From positions 1 to 20,622 of the IMG/VR virus record IMGVR_UViG_3300041809_002715: 20,622 bases of DNA. One strand, 5' to 3'. Shown here in pieces: positions 1 through 6,723 of the stretch. The DNA comes from a virus. The first letter of the stretch is position 1; the number at the start of each line of letters is the position of its first letter. The translations under genes were made by a program, and so were the position numbers. The notes under the pieces were generated by a model. The model saw nothing but the letters and a program-made list of their open reading frames with translations. It was not told the origin of the DNA and made no database searches.

Positions 1-650
1 GTGTATTCCACCTCGCAGGCCTGCGCCTGGGCGTCGGCCAGGTTCGTCCAGGGCACCACGCCCGGTTCGCCGGCAAGGATGGCCCCGGTCGTGTAGCGAA
101 CATGGAATCCAGAGATCGCGACGCCAGGACCCTCGTATGTCCAATCCACCGTGACCACCCGGCTGGTCGTGTTGACATCCACCGTGACCTGCGTGGGCGC
201 GTTGACGTACTCGTAGGCGTTCCGCAGGGACTTGAGCGTCACCTTGACCCGCTGGATATCACCGATGGGCCTATCCGTCTCAAAGCCCGTCACCGTCCAC
301 GTCGCGACCGGGCCGCGGGCGTCAAGGGCAGTGACACCCCAGGACGTGCCGGCGGGACCGGCCAGGACTGCGACCGTGATCGGCTCCTGTGACTGATAGG
401 CGGTCTCCAGCATCTGGTAGGCCGCATCGTCGGGGTCCATCGCGATATCGATGCTGATCACCGGCTGATCGAAGTAGCAATCTGTCTGCTCGTAGCCGCC
501 GCAGGAGCGGTTGGTGACATCAACTTCCTTCTTGCCATCGTTGCAGGTGACGTTGCGGATGATCTTCGCCTCGACCCAGCCGGGGTTCTTGAGGAGGGCG
601 TCGGCCGTCGCGTTGACAAAGGTTTTTGCTTCGCAGCCAAAGGCGCTCAT
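1..650 (-). CDS. Tail-tube-like protein with C-terminal Ig-like region (partial, runs off left edge)
   Basis: The minus frame is open from an ATG at 650 to the window edge, giving about 216 residues without a stop. The start MSAFGCEAKTF is fixed by an ATGA overlap with the preceding gene (ATG 650-648, TGA 649-647). The first ~150 residues (motifs GWVEAKIIRNV, DIAMDPDDAAYQMLE, WTVTGFETDRPIGDIQRVKV) look like a beta-rich tail-tube or major tail protein, where GF.. followed by a K-V-L-like strand near the end is typical. The last ~60 residues (VTVDWTYEGPGVAISGFHVRY) look like an Ig/FN3-type domain, which is often appended to tail-tube proteins. It follows the tail-completion and terminator genes, which is the usual position of a tail tube in siphophages. 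The tube role is inferred from order and composition; the coding frame itself is secure. The C-terminus is outside the window. Confidence 0.72.
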   Translation of the reverse strand, partial: MSAFGCEAKTFVNATADALLKNPGWVEAKIIRNVTCNDGKKEVDVTNRSCGGYEQTDCYFDQPVISIDIAMDPDDAAYQMLETAYQSQEPITVAVLAGPAGTSWGVTALDARGPVATWTVTGFETDRPIGDIQRVKVTLKSLRNAYEYVNAPTQVTVDVNTTSRVVTVDWTYEGPGVAISGFHVRYTTGAILAGEPGVVPWTNLADAQAQACEVEY

Positions 651-1288
651 GTTGTGACCCTCACCGACTCGCTCCAAATTGCAGGCAGTTCCGTCAGCAC
701 CTTTTCAAACGCCGGCTCCATGTAGGGCCTGGGCTTAACCTCGATGGGGCCGGACTTTTGGTACAGGAGCTTATTAAGCATCGTGGAATAGGCCGCTTGC
801 CTGGGCGTCCTGATCCTGGCGTAAGTCACAAGCACGTTGCCCAGGTTGGTGCCCAGGACCATCTTGGTGGTGCTATGCTCCGGGGGGCCGATCTGGATTT
901 CACCGCCGTCGCCGACGTGGCGCTCGCGGACGCGGTGATCCTCGATTCTCTCCTCGCCGCCGTGCTCCAGGATGCCCGGCACCGGCACAGCGCCGCCAAA
1001 GCTCTCCGGGCCGATGAGGACCGAGTGAAGCTCGGGGCTGTAAACGAAGAAGATGAACCGCTTGAGTGTCCCGAGCCTGTTTGTCGGCGGACTGCCCGGC
1101 TCCGAGACATCTTTGCGGCGGCGGATGCTATTCCGCGCGGCGGTCATCACGTATGCGCCGAACTTTGACAGCACGGCCGCGGTGCTGGCGTCGACCTGGC
1201 TCAAGATGCCAGGACGGTCAAAGAAGAACCGGCACGAGCCTATGGCCCGTCCGTTCTTGCCGCCAACATCTCCACGCATCCATGCCAT
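647..1288 (-). CDS. Tail-completion / head-tail joining protein (HK97 gp10-like)
   Basis: This is a 213-residue protein. The first half has a helical segment followed by RNSIRRRKDVSEPGSPPTN and LGTLKRFIFFVYSPELHSV, then a strand ending VLIGPESFG. The C-terminus reads KPRPYMEPAFEKVLTELPAIW. The pattern of a basic RNSIR helix, a SPP..P loop, a VLIGP strand and a terminal P-R-P-[YF]-x-x-P-A-F resembles HK97 gp10-type or Mu virion-morphogenesis proteins, which join the neck to the tail. It sits between the tail-terminator-like gene upstream and the tail-tube-like gene downstream and overlaps the latter by four bases, consistent with that job. The exact start is uncertain: MAWMRGDVGG has a second Met at residue 4. 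Family assignment is by motif recall only. Confidence 0.6.
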   Translation of the reverse strand: MAWMRGDVGGKNGRAIGSCRFFFDRPGILSQVDASTAAVLSKFGAYVMTAARNSIRRRKDVSEPGSPPTNRLGTLKRFIFFVYSPELHSVLIGPESFGGAVPVPGILEHGGEERIEDHRVRERHVGDGGEIQIGPPEHSTTKMVLGTNLGNVLVTYARIRTPRQAAYSTMLNKLLYQKSGPIEVKPRPYMEPAFEKVLTELPAIWSESVRVTT

Positions 1289-1304
1289 GCTTCACCTTGC
1301 TCGC

Positions 1305-1739
1305 TTACATCACCATCTTGTAGGTCAGCGTCATTACGCTGACGAACAGGTGCTTTTCCCGAAGCTCCGCCACCGAATACAGTGTCCGGTGCTCGGTCCG
1401 CCACCACATAGCTGAGACCTCATTGAGCCGCCGAAGCCGGAAATACTTGCCGATCTGCTCGCACAGCGTCAGGAGCGGCGATATGCTCGCGGCCGTCCAG
1501 TCAGCAATCTTCTGATGGACGGCGATGTCGATATCGAAGCCATTCATCGTCTGGCTGCGATTCTCCGCCTCCTCGACCCTCGCCTTGGGCACCACCGACA
1601 CGTGCAATGTGCCCAGGTCTTTGAGGTCAAAGAGGGGCACGTAAAGCTGCTGCGCGGTGAACGTCTGATTGAACGTGCCCGCTGGGGCGCTGTTCAATTC
1701 CGTCGTCACTGCCGCCGCGATGTCGTCAACTGTGCTCAT
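1305..1739 (-). CDS. Tail-terminator-like minor tail protein
   Basis: This 144-residue protein begins MSTVDDIAAAVTTELNSAP and continues with FTAQQLYVPLFDLKDLGTLHVSVVP, FDIDIAVHQKI and a C-terminal strand VSVMTLTYKMVM. An N-terminal amphipathic helix, a V-P-[LR]-F-D-L strand, a -D-I-x-V- strand and a final hydrophobic strand are the shape of small tail-terminator or tail-completion proteins (lambda gpU-like position). Its ATG overlaps the stop of the 77-residue gene upstream by four bases (positions 1736-1739), so it is translationally coupled. It is followed by the gp10-like gene. The role is inferred from position and secondary-structure pattern, and I see no catalytic motif. It could instead be another neck protein. 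Confidence 0.55.
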   Translation of the reverse strand: MSTVDDIAAAVTTELNSAPAGTFNQTFTAQQLYVPLFDLKDLGTLHVSVVPKARVEEAENRSQTMNGFDIDIAVHQKIADWTAASISPLLTLCEQIGKYFRLRRLNEVSAMWWRTEHRTLYSVAELREKHLFVSVMTLTYKMVM

Positions 1740-1969
1740 TGACTAAGTAGCCCCATCAATGCCTGGTAGGACGGGTCCGCCTGGAAGTCAGCTACGATCT
1801 CCTGCGCCAGTGCCGGGTTGTTCTGGACGATGGCCGAGAACCCGCTGATGGCGCTTTTGAAGAACGAGGCCGACGCGCCGATCTGCACGGTGCTGATCTC
1901 GGAGGGCGTCAAGTCCCTGGTAAGGGCAAGGAGCGAATTCGCCGCGTCAATTCTGTCTTGTAGGCTCAT
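1736..1969 (-). CDS. Small helical protein of unknown function in the tail cluster
   Basis: This 77-residue protein begins MSLQDRIDAANSLLALTRDL and ends PSYQALMGLLSQ. It appears almost entirely helical, with no cysteines, no membrane segment and no recognisable catalytic motif. Its start codon overlaps the stop of the beta-rich surface protein by one base (TAATG at 1969), and its own stop overlaps the next gene by four bases. Both overlaps support it as a real coupled gene. I do not recognise the family; a small structural or chaperone-like component is possible. Confidence 0.6.
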   Translation of the reverse strand: MSLQDRIDAANSLLALTRDLTPSEISTVQIGASASFFKSAISGFSAIVQNNPALAQEIVADFQADPSYQALMGLLSQ

Positions 1970-2964
1970 TAGGCACCAACCCTCATGGCTCGCGGAAGGC
2001 CCGCGATATTGGAACTGTCGCCGATGACATACCCATGCTGCTCGGTAAAGGTCGCTTCACGCCGCATCTGTCTAATGCGAGTGTTAGCACCAAAGGTGAT
2101 GACCGGCCCGACGTACAGCGATAGCGCCTTATAGTTATCCACCGGACAATTAAGCGTGACGTTGCCGCTCATGCTGGAAAGGTTCATCGTGCCGTAGTTG
2201 ACCAGCTTGAACTTGGACGTTGCGGCGCTGAACATGCCATCGATGGTCACGGTCCCGTAGTTAATGAGCGAATTGCCGCCGTTGGCATGGGGGCTAAAGG
2301 CGACGCCGCAGTGTGCGAACGTTGCGCCGGCCGGAATGATGATTGAAATATTGGGCTGCATGAACGTCCAGCCACCCGGCGCCGTCCCCCAGGGACACGT
2401 CAGGAACGTGGTATTGCCGATAAATTGCCATGTGGCCGTACCAACGGCGGTAAAGCCTTGGATGTTGCCGCTCAGGTTCGCAATCGTGCCGGCACCGCTT
2501 TGGACAAGGTTCGCGCTGCCGGAGGGATTGATCCACTTCTGCGCCGTGCCCGAAAAGTCGATTATGCCGCCGCCCTGTAAATCCCAAGAAAACGAACCCG
2601 TATAAGTGATTGTGCCAAACGAGGCCATGTTATTGCCGGTTCGCTGATCTACGATCTTGCCAGTGCCGGAGATATTGAACGCGGCCCATGCAATCGCAGC
2701 CTTGCTGCCGACGGTGATCGTGCCGCCGCTGAGGTTGACCGTTGTCGCGGTGAATGTGTTCGTGCCGGTCGTCGTCGGGTTCAGGTTCAGGTTGCCCTGC
2801 GTCCAGCCCAATACGCCGCCGTTGCCGTCATAGGTGACGCTATAGTTGCCGATATTTACCGTGTCGCTGGAGGTGTTCAGCGGCACCGGGGGCACAACAC
2901 CACCAGTCCAGGTCGCACTGCTGGACCAGTTGCCCGAGGCTATAGCTGTATAAGTCGTGGCCAT
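1969..2964 (-). CDS. Beta-helix-like surface / tail fibre protein
   Basis: This 331-residue protein is rich in Gly, Thr, Asn and Ser. It begins ATTYTAIASGNWSSSATW and GGVVPPVPLNTSSDTV, an opening common in G8-like and right-handed beta-helix surface proteins. It continues with repeated short strands separated by NG/GN turns, such as VNLSGGTITVGSKAAI, LVNYGTMNLSSMSGNVTL and NYGTVTIDGMF. There is no signal peptide or membrane segment. The final ~35 residues (IRQMRREATF onward) are more ordinary and could be a domain for oligomerisation or attachment. With the adjacent 2972-3511 gene it probably forms an exposed virion part that contacts the host, or a capsid-surface decoration. The beta-helix call rests on composition and repeat feel; the specific role is inference. 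Confidence 0.6.
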   Translation of the reverse strand: MATTYTAIASGNWSSSATWTGGVVPPVPLNTSSDTVNIGNYSVTYDGNGGVLGWTQGNLNLNPTTTGTNTFTATTVNLSGGTITVGSKAAIAWAAFNISGTGKIVDQRTGNNMASFGTITYTGSFSWDLQGGGIIDFSGTAQKWINPSGSANLVQSGAGTIANLSGNIQGFTAVGTATWQFIGNTTFLTCPWGTAPGGWTFMQPNISIIIPAGATFAHCGVAFSPHANGGNSLINYGTVTIDGMFSAATSKFKLVNYGTMNLSSMSGNVTLNCPVDNYKALSLYVGPVITFGANTRIRQMRREATFTEQHGYVIGDSSNIAGLPRAMRVGA

Positions 2965-2971
2965 TGTTCAC

Positions 2972-3511
2972 CTACGCGGAGAAGATTCGGAATGCGACCT
3001 GGTCGCCCGTGTGACCGGGCTGCACGTAAATCTTCGACGGATCATTCGTCGGAATCGAAAAGCCCTCAAAGTTGGCGATAAGCAGAGGCATGTTCGGTTC
3101 GTTGGCCGTCGCAGCGGCGCCGATGAAGGCAACGTTCAGATTCTTCGCGGTCCCGTTCGCATCGCATGGCGCGCCGACCCACACGAAACGGCAGGTGGTG
3201 ATCTGCTGGAATTTCGTCGGGTCAAAGCTCGCGCCGGCCGTGTGCGCCGTGGTGCAAACCCACGTCAGGTTGCTGGCATCCAGCACCGCCTGGCCGACGG
3301 TGTAATTCGTGCCGGTGGCCCATGCCGGGACGAGGCGGGCCGACGTGCCGGCGGCGATTGTCGCTGGCGAGAGCCCATTACCAACCAAGTTGCTGATCGG
3401 GGCGACATTCACGAGCAGCGCGCCACTGGAGTCCGTCAGCAACTGGACCAGCAGGGCGCCCGTCGCGTCGTCCACCGAAACATCTTGAGATTGGAGCCAC
3501 TTGCGGGTCAT
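2972..3511 (-). CDS. Adhesin-like virion protein with carbohydrate-binding-type motif
   Basis: This 179-residue protein begins MTRKWLQSQDVSVDDATGAL. Residues ~65-95 carry ATGTNYTVGQAVLD followed by WVCTTAHTAGASFDPTKF. This pattern (G-T-x-Y-x-x-G-x-x-V, then W-V-C-x-x-x-H-T-A-G) is common in phage tail-spike and receptor-binding proteins and in small carbohydrate-binding modules. The remainder (CRFVWVGAPCDANGTAKNL, ISIPTND-like loops) is beta-rich and unassigned. The start at 3511 overlaps the stop of the preceding 36-residue membrane protein by four bases. It is followed, eight bases on, by the beta-helix-like gene, suggesting the two products act together on the virion surface. The exact structural role is unknown. 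Confidence 0.6.
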   Translation of the reverse strand: MTRKWLQSQDVSVDDATGALLVQLLTDSSGALLVNVAPISNLVGNGLSPATIAAGTSARLVPAWATGTNYTVGQAVLDASNLTWVCTTAHTAGASFDPTKFQQITTCRFVWVGAPCDANGTAKNLNVAFIGAAATANEPNMPLLIANFEGFSIPTNDPSKIYVQPGHTGDQVAFRIFSA

Positions 3512-3618
3512 GTGTTAAACATCTCCGACATAAACTTCCATATCGCGGCCGCGGCCAGGGTGATCGCGACGGCCTCCGCCACCCACAACAATCGCGACCA
3601 GACGCTTCGCCATTTCAT
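3508..3618 (-). CDS. 36-residue single-helix membrane protein
   Basis: Reading minus from the ATG at 3618 gives MKWRSVWSRLLWVAEAVAI and then TLAAAAIWKFMSEMFNT before TGA at 3510-3508. It has a basic N-terminus and one hydrophobic segment of about 19 residues (roughly 10-28), so it is a candidate small inner-membrane protein. Its stop overlaps the next start (ATG 3511-3509) by four bases, and it follows the 80-residue membrane-anchored coiled-coil gene by 13 bases. The pair could be lysis-related (holin-like or holin-associated) or simply phage membrane proteins. There is no strong ribosome binding site. It is real by position and overlap rather than by homology. Confidence 0.5.
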   Translation of the reverse strand: MKWRSVWSRLLWVAEAVAITLAAAAIWKFMSEMFNT

Positions 3619-3631
3619 TGGGCTTTGCCGG

Positions 3632-3874
3632 TCACTTGCCAAAGCCTCCGTTCACGAGCTTCCACATGGCGCCCACGGCCAGGCTCACGGCGGCGCCAAC
3701 GACAAGCCATAGCAGGCGAGACCGTGCGGTCTGGGAGGTCTCCAGGCGGTCCAGCCGAAGCTGGATGCCAGGCTTGCCGTTGCCACGGATCGCCTCGTCC
3801 AGCTTGTCCAGCTTCTGGTGGATCGAGGCGAACTCGCCTTTACACACCTGCTCATATTGCTCGCTTGCGCACAT
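3632..3874 (-). CDS. Coiled-coil protein with C-terminal membrane helix (XhlA-like)
   Basis: This 80-residue protein has an N-terminal helical region with heptad-like spacing (FASIHQKLDKLDEAIRG, then IQLRLDRLETSQTA) and one C-terminal transmembrane helix (LLWLVVGAAVSLAVGAMW, about residues 55-72). A short coiled coil followed by a single C-terminal membrane helix is the architecture of XhlA-type haemolysin/holin-associated phage proteins. It starts one base after the connector gene ends, so translation is probably coupled. I infer a membrane role, possibly in lysis, but no endolysin is visible in the window to confirm a lysis cassette. Confidence 0.6.
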   Translation of the reverse strand: MCASEQYEQVCKGEFASIHQKLDKLDEAIRGNGKPGIQLRLDRLETSQTARSRLLWLVVGAAVSLAVGAMWKLVNGGFGK

Positions 3875-4240
3875 TTACCCGCTCCCTGTCAACTTCGTGT
3901 GAATCCGTAGCGTTACGCCGTACTGATCCGATGGCCTGTAAACATCCTCATGGCCCGGGGCCATCACCGTGTACACCTGGCCGCCGTCAGTAATCGTGTC
4001 GCCGCGCTGGGGCACAACAACCGCGTCACCCAGCACCAGGTCCGCGGCGACGACCAGGTAATCGCGCGACTCCCACCGCTCAAAGACGCCATAGTCGTTA
4101 GCCACCTGGAACGTCGTGCTGCCGACCGTCGCCTGAAGCTGCACCTGCTGGCCGCCGCTCGCGTAGGTCACTGTGCGTGACAGGTACTGCGTCCGCATCC
4201 CGGATAGCCAGGCGGCAGCGCTTTGTAGAAGATCGCCCAC
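3875..4240 (-). CDS. Putative head-tail connector / head-closure protein
   Basis: This 121-residue protein begins with a short helix (LLQSAAAWLSGMRTQYL) followed by beta-rich sequence: TVTYASGGQQVQLQATVG, YLVVAADLVL, VVPQRGDTITDGGQVYTVM. The motif P-x-x-G-D-x-I-x-x-x-G-x-x-Y-x-V is typical of small phage head-closure or stopper proteins of the lambda FII/HK97 neck type. It lies 11 bases after the decoration protein gene, directly downstream of capsid genes, which is where neck genes are expected. The C-terminus is VTLRIHTKLTGSG. The assignment is by motif and position. Confidence 0.55.
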   Translation of the reverse strand: MGDLLQSAAAWLSGMRTQYLSRTVTYASGGQQVQLQATVGSTTFQVANDYGVFERWESRDYLVVAADLVLGDAVVVPQRGDTITDGGQVYTVMAPGHEDVYRPSDQYGVTLRIHTKLTGSG

Positions 4241-4251
4241 GGCGGTGCCCT

Positions 4252-4593
4252 CTACTGGTGAAGCCGGACCTGCACGGTGGTGTCGGCATCGGCGGCGGCA
4301 CCCACGACCTTGCCGATCATCACGTTGGTGCCAGCCGTCGCCGTGGCCACGTTGTTCACCGGGTCCCAGTACACAGTGATCCCAACAGCCATGCCGCTAC
4401 CCGCCGCCGTGGACTTGGGGAAGGCGAAGACGCCTTCGACCGCGATCGCGCCAAGCTGGTTCTCGTCGATGAACTTCTTGGTCACGCCGATCAGGTTGCC
4501 CTGCTGCACCACGGTCCCCGCGGGCGTGTCCGCCGCCGGGGTGTAGTCAATTTCCGCGCCGTCCTGGATATATTGTGCGTAATTCGTCGCCAT
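4252..4593 (-). CDS. Capsid decoration protein, DUF2190-like
   Basis: This 113-residue protein begins MATNYAQYIQDGAEIDYTPA, then AGTVVQQGNLIGVTKKFI, GAIAVEGVFAFPKS and a C-terminal TTVQVRLHQ. The order D-Y-T-P-A, A-G-x-V-V-x-x-G, [IV]-A-V-E-G-V-[FW]-x-x-P-K is characteristic of DUF2190 proteins, which decorate or cement phage capsids (recA-binding-protein-like annotation in older databases). An AGGAG ribosome binding site lies nine bases upstream (positions 4603-4607 on the minus strand). It directly follows the major capsid gene, the normal place for a decoration protein. Confidence 0.8.
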   Translation of the reverse strand: MATNYAQYIQDGAEIDYTPAADTPAGTVVQQGNLIGVTKKFIDENQLGAIAVEGVFAFPKSTAAGSGMAVGITVYWDPVNNVATATAGTNVMIGKVVGAAADADTTVQVRLHQ

Positions 4594-4641
4594 GAATGTA
4601 TGCTCCTACATACTTGCTTGTTGCGAAAAGGCCCGAGTTTA

Positions 4642-6723
4642 TTAGGCTCCGGCGTTCTTGACTCCCGCGCGGCCATCCTGCAAAGCCACGCCAAAATCGT
4701 GATAACCGCGGAGTTTGAGACCGAGGTGGTCGAAGTCCGCCAGGGCGGTTTCAATGGTCGGAGACTCCTGGCCATTGAGGAACGCGACCTCGATAAGCGC
4801 CAGGTCCTCGGGGTCGGCGAGCAAGTACCACGCCGTGGTGCTGGAGCCGGTGTACTGGGTATTGCCCATGTACCGGCTCACCTCGGAGCGGAACTTCCCG
4901 GTGTGCGGGTTGGCCACCGGGTACTTGGTGTTGGCGGTCGTGTCGCGGATCTCCAGCGCCTTGAAAAGCTGGGTCGCCATCGCCGACAGGCCTGTCGGAA
5001 CCAGGATGATCGAAGGCATGATTCCGATGGGCTTGCCTTGGGCGTCCACCTGGTTAAGGAACATGGTCTCGGCGGCGGTGAGGCCGTCGATAGAGAGGAC
5101 CGAGCTTGCGCCGCTGATGTAGTTATTCGCCGCGGCAGTGAAGAACGTGGCGTTGTTCAGGAAGATCGTCCAGAACACGTCATTGATCTTGAGGCCGCTG
5201 CCGCGCCCCAGCTTCTGCGGCACTGTCGTAATGGCACCCAGGTCGTCATTGATAATGTCCCGGCGATCGACACTTAGGATCAAGCCGTAGGTATCCGCCT
5301 TGTTCGTGTATGTCTCGTTCCCCAGCGTCCCATGCTTGAGCTCCCCGCCTGGCGCCACCGGCTGATACTGATCGACGCCGATCAGACGGTAGCTGTGGGC
5401 GGTCTTGAAGTCCTTGACGCTGCGGACGGCGCAGATATTCCGCCAGGTCCGCTCGACCGAGAAGAATCCCTTCAACAGGAACTTATTGGCCAGGTTCGAG
5501 AGGATCCCGCTCATATCCACGGTCGAGAAGCCGCCCTCGCCGCGAACGTCGCCGTAGGGGTCGGCATAGGGCTCGCCGTAGAATGCCGCGCGCAAAATAG
5601 CACGGGTGTCGCGGAATGTGCGGCCGGTGTAACCATTGGCCCACGCGGCCTGAAGCAAGAGCTCCTGGAGGCCGATGCCGCCGCGAAAGTTCTTGGCGGC
5701 GACATCGAGTGTCTTTTCGTCATACACCTTCTCGATACCGTCCATGCGCGCTGTGAGCGCCGCAGCCGCTTCGAGCACGGTGCCGGTGACGTTGTTGTCG
5801 GGCACCTGCACGTTGGGCGCCTCGGGCCGGTCGCGAAGGATGGCCAGTTCGGTGTCCTTCACATCCCAGTTGTCGCGAATGGCCTTGGCGCAGATGTCGG
5901 GATGGTCCTCGCCGCAGAGCTTGCGGATGGCGCCAATCCGATCCAGCTCAGCGGCGGCTTCGATACGCATCCTGGCCACAGGATCGGCCACCATAGTGCC
6001 GTCAGCGGGCACGGCTGCGGCCTGGACAGGCGGCGCGGCCGGCGCCTGGGCGGGCTGCGCGGCGGCGGGCGCATCACTGGCAGCCGTCGCTGCCGGCGCG
6101 GTGGCGGTCGTATCTTGTGCGGTTTGGGTAGTCGTAGCGGTGTCCGTCATGGTGTCATTCTCCTTGGCCGCAGCGGCCACATTGGCTGAGGTGTTGCCGT
6201 CAGCTCCGATATCCACGAACGATATTTCGCCGAGCGTACTTCGCCTGACGACGTTGACTGGGCCTGTAAACTGGCGACCGTTCACCAGAACGGTCTGCCC
6301 TTCCTTGATGAAGTCGTACTTCTCCACGCGCGTGCCGATCGACGCCTGCCAGGGGAACCCGTTGCGCGCCCCCGCGACAACCTTGTCCGTGTCGGCACCG
6401 GGGATGCTGAGGACGCCCGCGGCCACAAGCCGCCCCGACTCTATGGCGATGGTGCTCGAATGGCCGACCAAACGGTCGGGGTTGTGGCCGACGCGAATGG
6501 GACGGTTCTGCGACGGGATGGCAAGCCCCGAGAAGTCCACGACCACGGGGTACCGCCACTGGGCGACCCTCATCAGCCCGCCGGTGTAGGCAACCATGCT
6601 GAAGCGCGGCAGCACCGGCGCGGCCGGGTCGGCGCCAGGGACGCCGGCGGCGAGGTCAAACTCCATCGCGGCGGTGAGCTCAAACCGCTCAGGCGGCTTT
6701 AGGTTTTCGGTCAGGTTTGGCAT
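4642..6723 (-). CDS. Prohead protease fused to scaffold-like linker and major capsid protein
   Basis: This 693-residue polyprotein has three parts. Residues ~35-185 resemble HK97/Mu-type prohead proteases: IRVGHNPDRLVGHSS supplies the conserved His (H80) and GFPWQASIG the conserved Ser (S128). Residues ~190-260 are an Ala/Pro/Thr-rich linker followed by a helical scaffold-like segment. From ~330 on the sequence is a Mu gpT-like HK97-fold major capsid protein (FKTAHSYRLIGVDQYQPV, GELKHGTLGNETYTNKADTY, DIINDDLGAITTVPQKLGRG, LKINDVFW). I chose the start MPNLTENLKP at 6723 because the 29 residues upstream of it (MNWACRSRSPSPNLS) lie inside the portal gene and look non-capsid-like. It overlaps the portal end by 35 bases. 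A strong internal ribosome binding site near 6160 suggests a second, shorter product starting at 6150 (scaffold plus capsid, 502 residues). Confidence 0.85.
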   Translation of the reverse strand: MPNLTENLKPPERFELTAAMEFDLAAGVPGADPAAPVLPRFSMVAYTGGLMRVAQWRYPVVVDFSGLAIPSQNRPIRVGHNPDRLVGHSSTIAIESGRLVAAGVLSIPGADTDKVVAGARNGFPWQASIGTRVEKYDFIKEGQTVLVNGRQFTGPVNVVRRSTLGEISFVDIGADGNTSANVAAAAKENDTMTDTATTTQTAQDTTATAPAATAASDAPAAAQPAQAPAAPPVQAAAVPADGTMVADPVARMRIEAAAELDRIGAIRKLCGEDHPDICAKAIRDNWDVKDTELAILRDRPEAPNVQVPDNNVTGTVLEAAAALTARMDGIEKVYDEKTLDVAAKNFRGGIGLQELLLQAAWANGYTGRTFRDTRAILRAAFYGEPYADPYGDVRGEGGFSTVDMSGILSNLANKFLLKGFFSVERTWRNICAVRSVKDFKTAHSYRLIGVDQYQPVAPGGELKHGTLGNETYTNKADTYGLILSVDRRDIINDDLGAITTVPQKLGRGSGLKINDVFWTIFLNNATFFTAAANNYISGASSVLSIDGLTAAETMFLNQVDAQGKPIGIMPSIILVPTGLSAMATQLFKALEIRDTTANTKYPVANPHTGKFRSEVSRYMGNTQYTGSSTTAWYLLADPEDLALIEVAFLNGQESPTIETALADFDHLGLKLRGYHDFGVALQDGRAGVKNAGA
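6148..6165 (-). promoter_or_regulatory. Internal ribosome binding site and in-frame start for a free scaffold-capsid product
   Basis: Within the protease-capsid gene the minus strand reads AAGGAGA (6165-6159), an eight-base spacer, then an in-frame ATG (6150-6148) that begins MTDTATTTQ. This is the best ribosome binding site in the structural region and lies exactly at the protease-to-linker boundary. It predicts a nested product comparable in logic to lambda C/Nu3, giving capsid subunits in excess over protease. Confidence 0.65.

Noticed and set aside
2957-3712. 251-codon plus-strand frame opposite the adhesin-like and membrane genes
   Set aside because: Arg-rich shadow frame; the minus-strand genes here have coupled starts and stops that explain the region.
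4177-5277. 366-codon open frame on the plus strand opposite the capsid and decoration genes
   Set aside because: Arg/His/Gly/Val-rich composition and no recognisable motifs; it lies antisense to a confidently assigned capsid gene in high-GC DNA, where long spurious frames are common.
5332-6589. Plus-strand frames (285 and 304 codons) opposite the protease-capsid gene
   Set aside because: Low-complexity Ala/Ser/Gly products mirroring the minus-strand Ala/Pro/Thr linker; no ribosome site or family signal.
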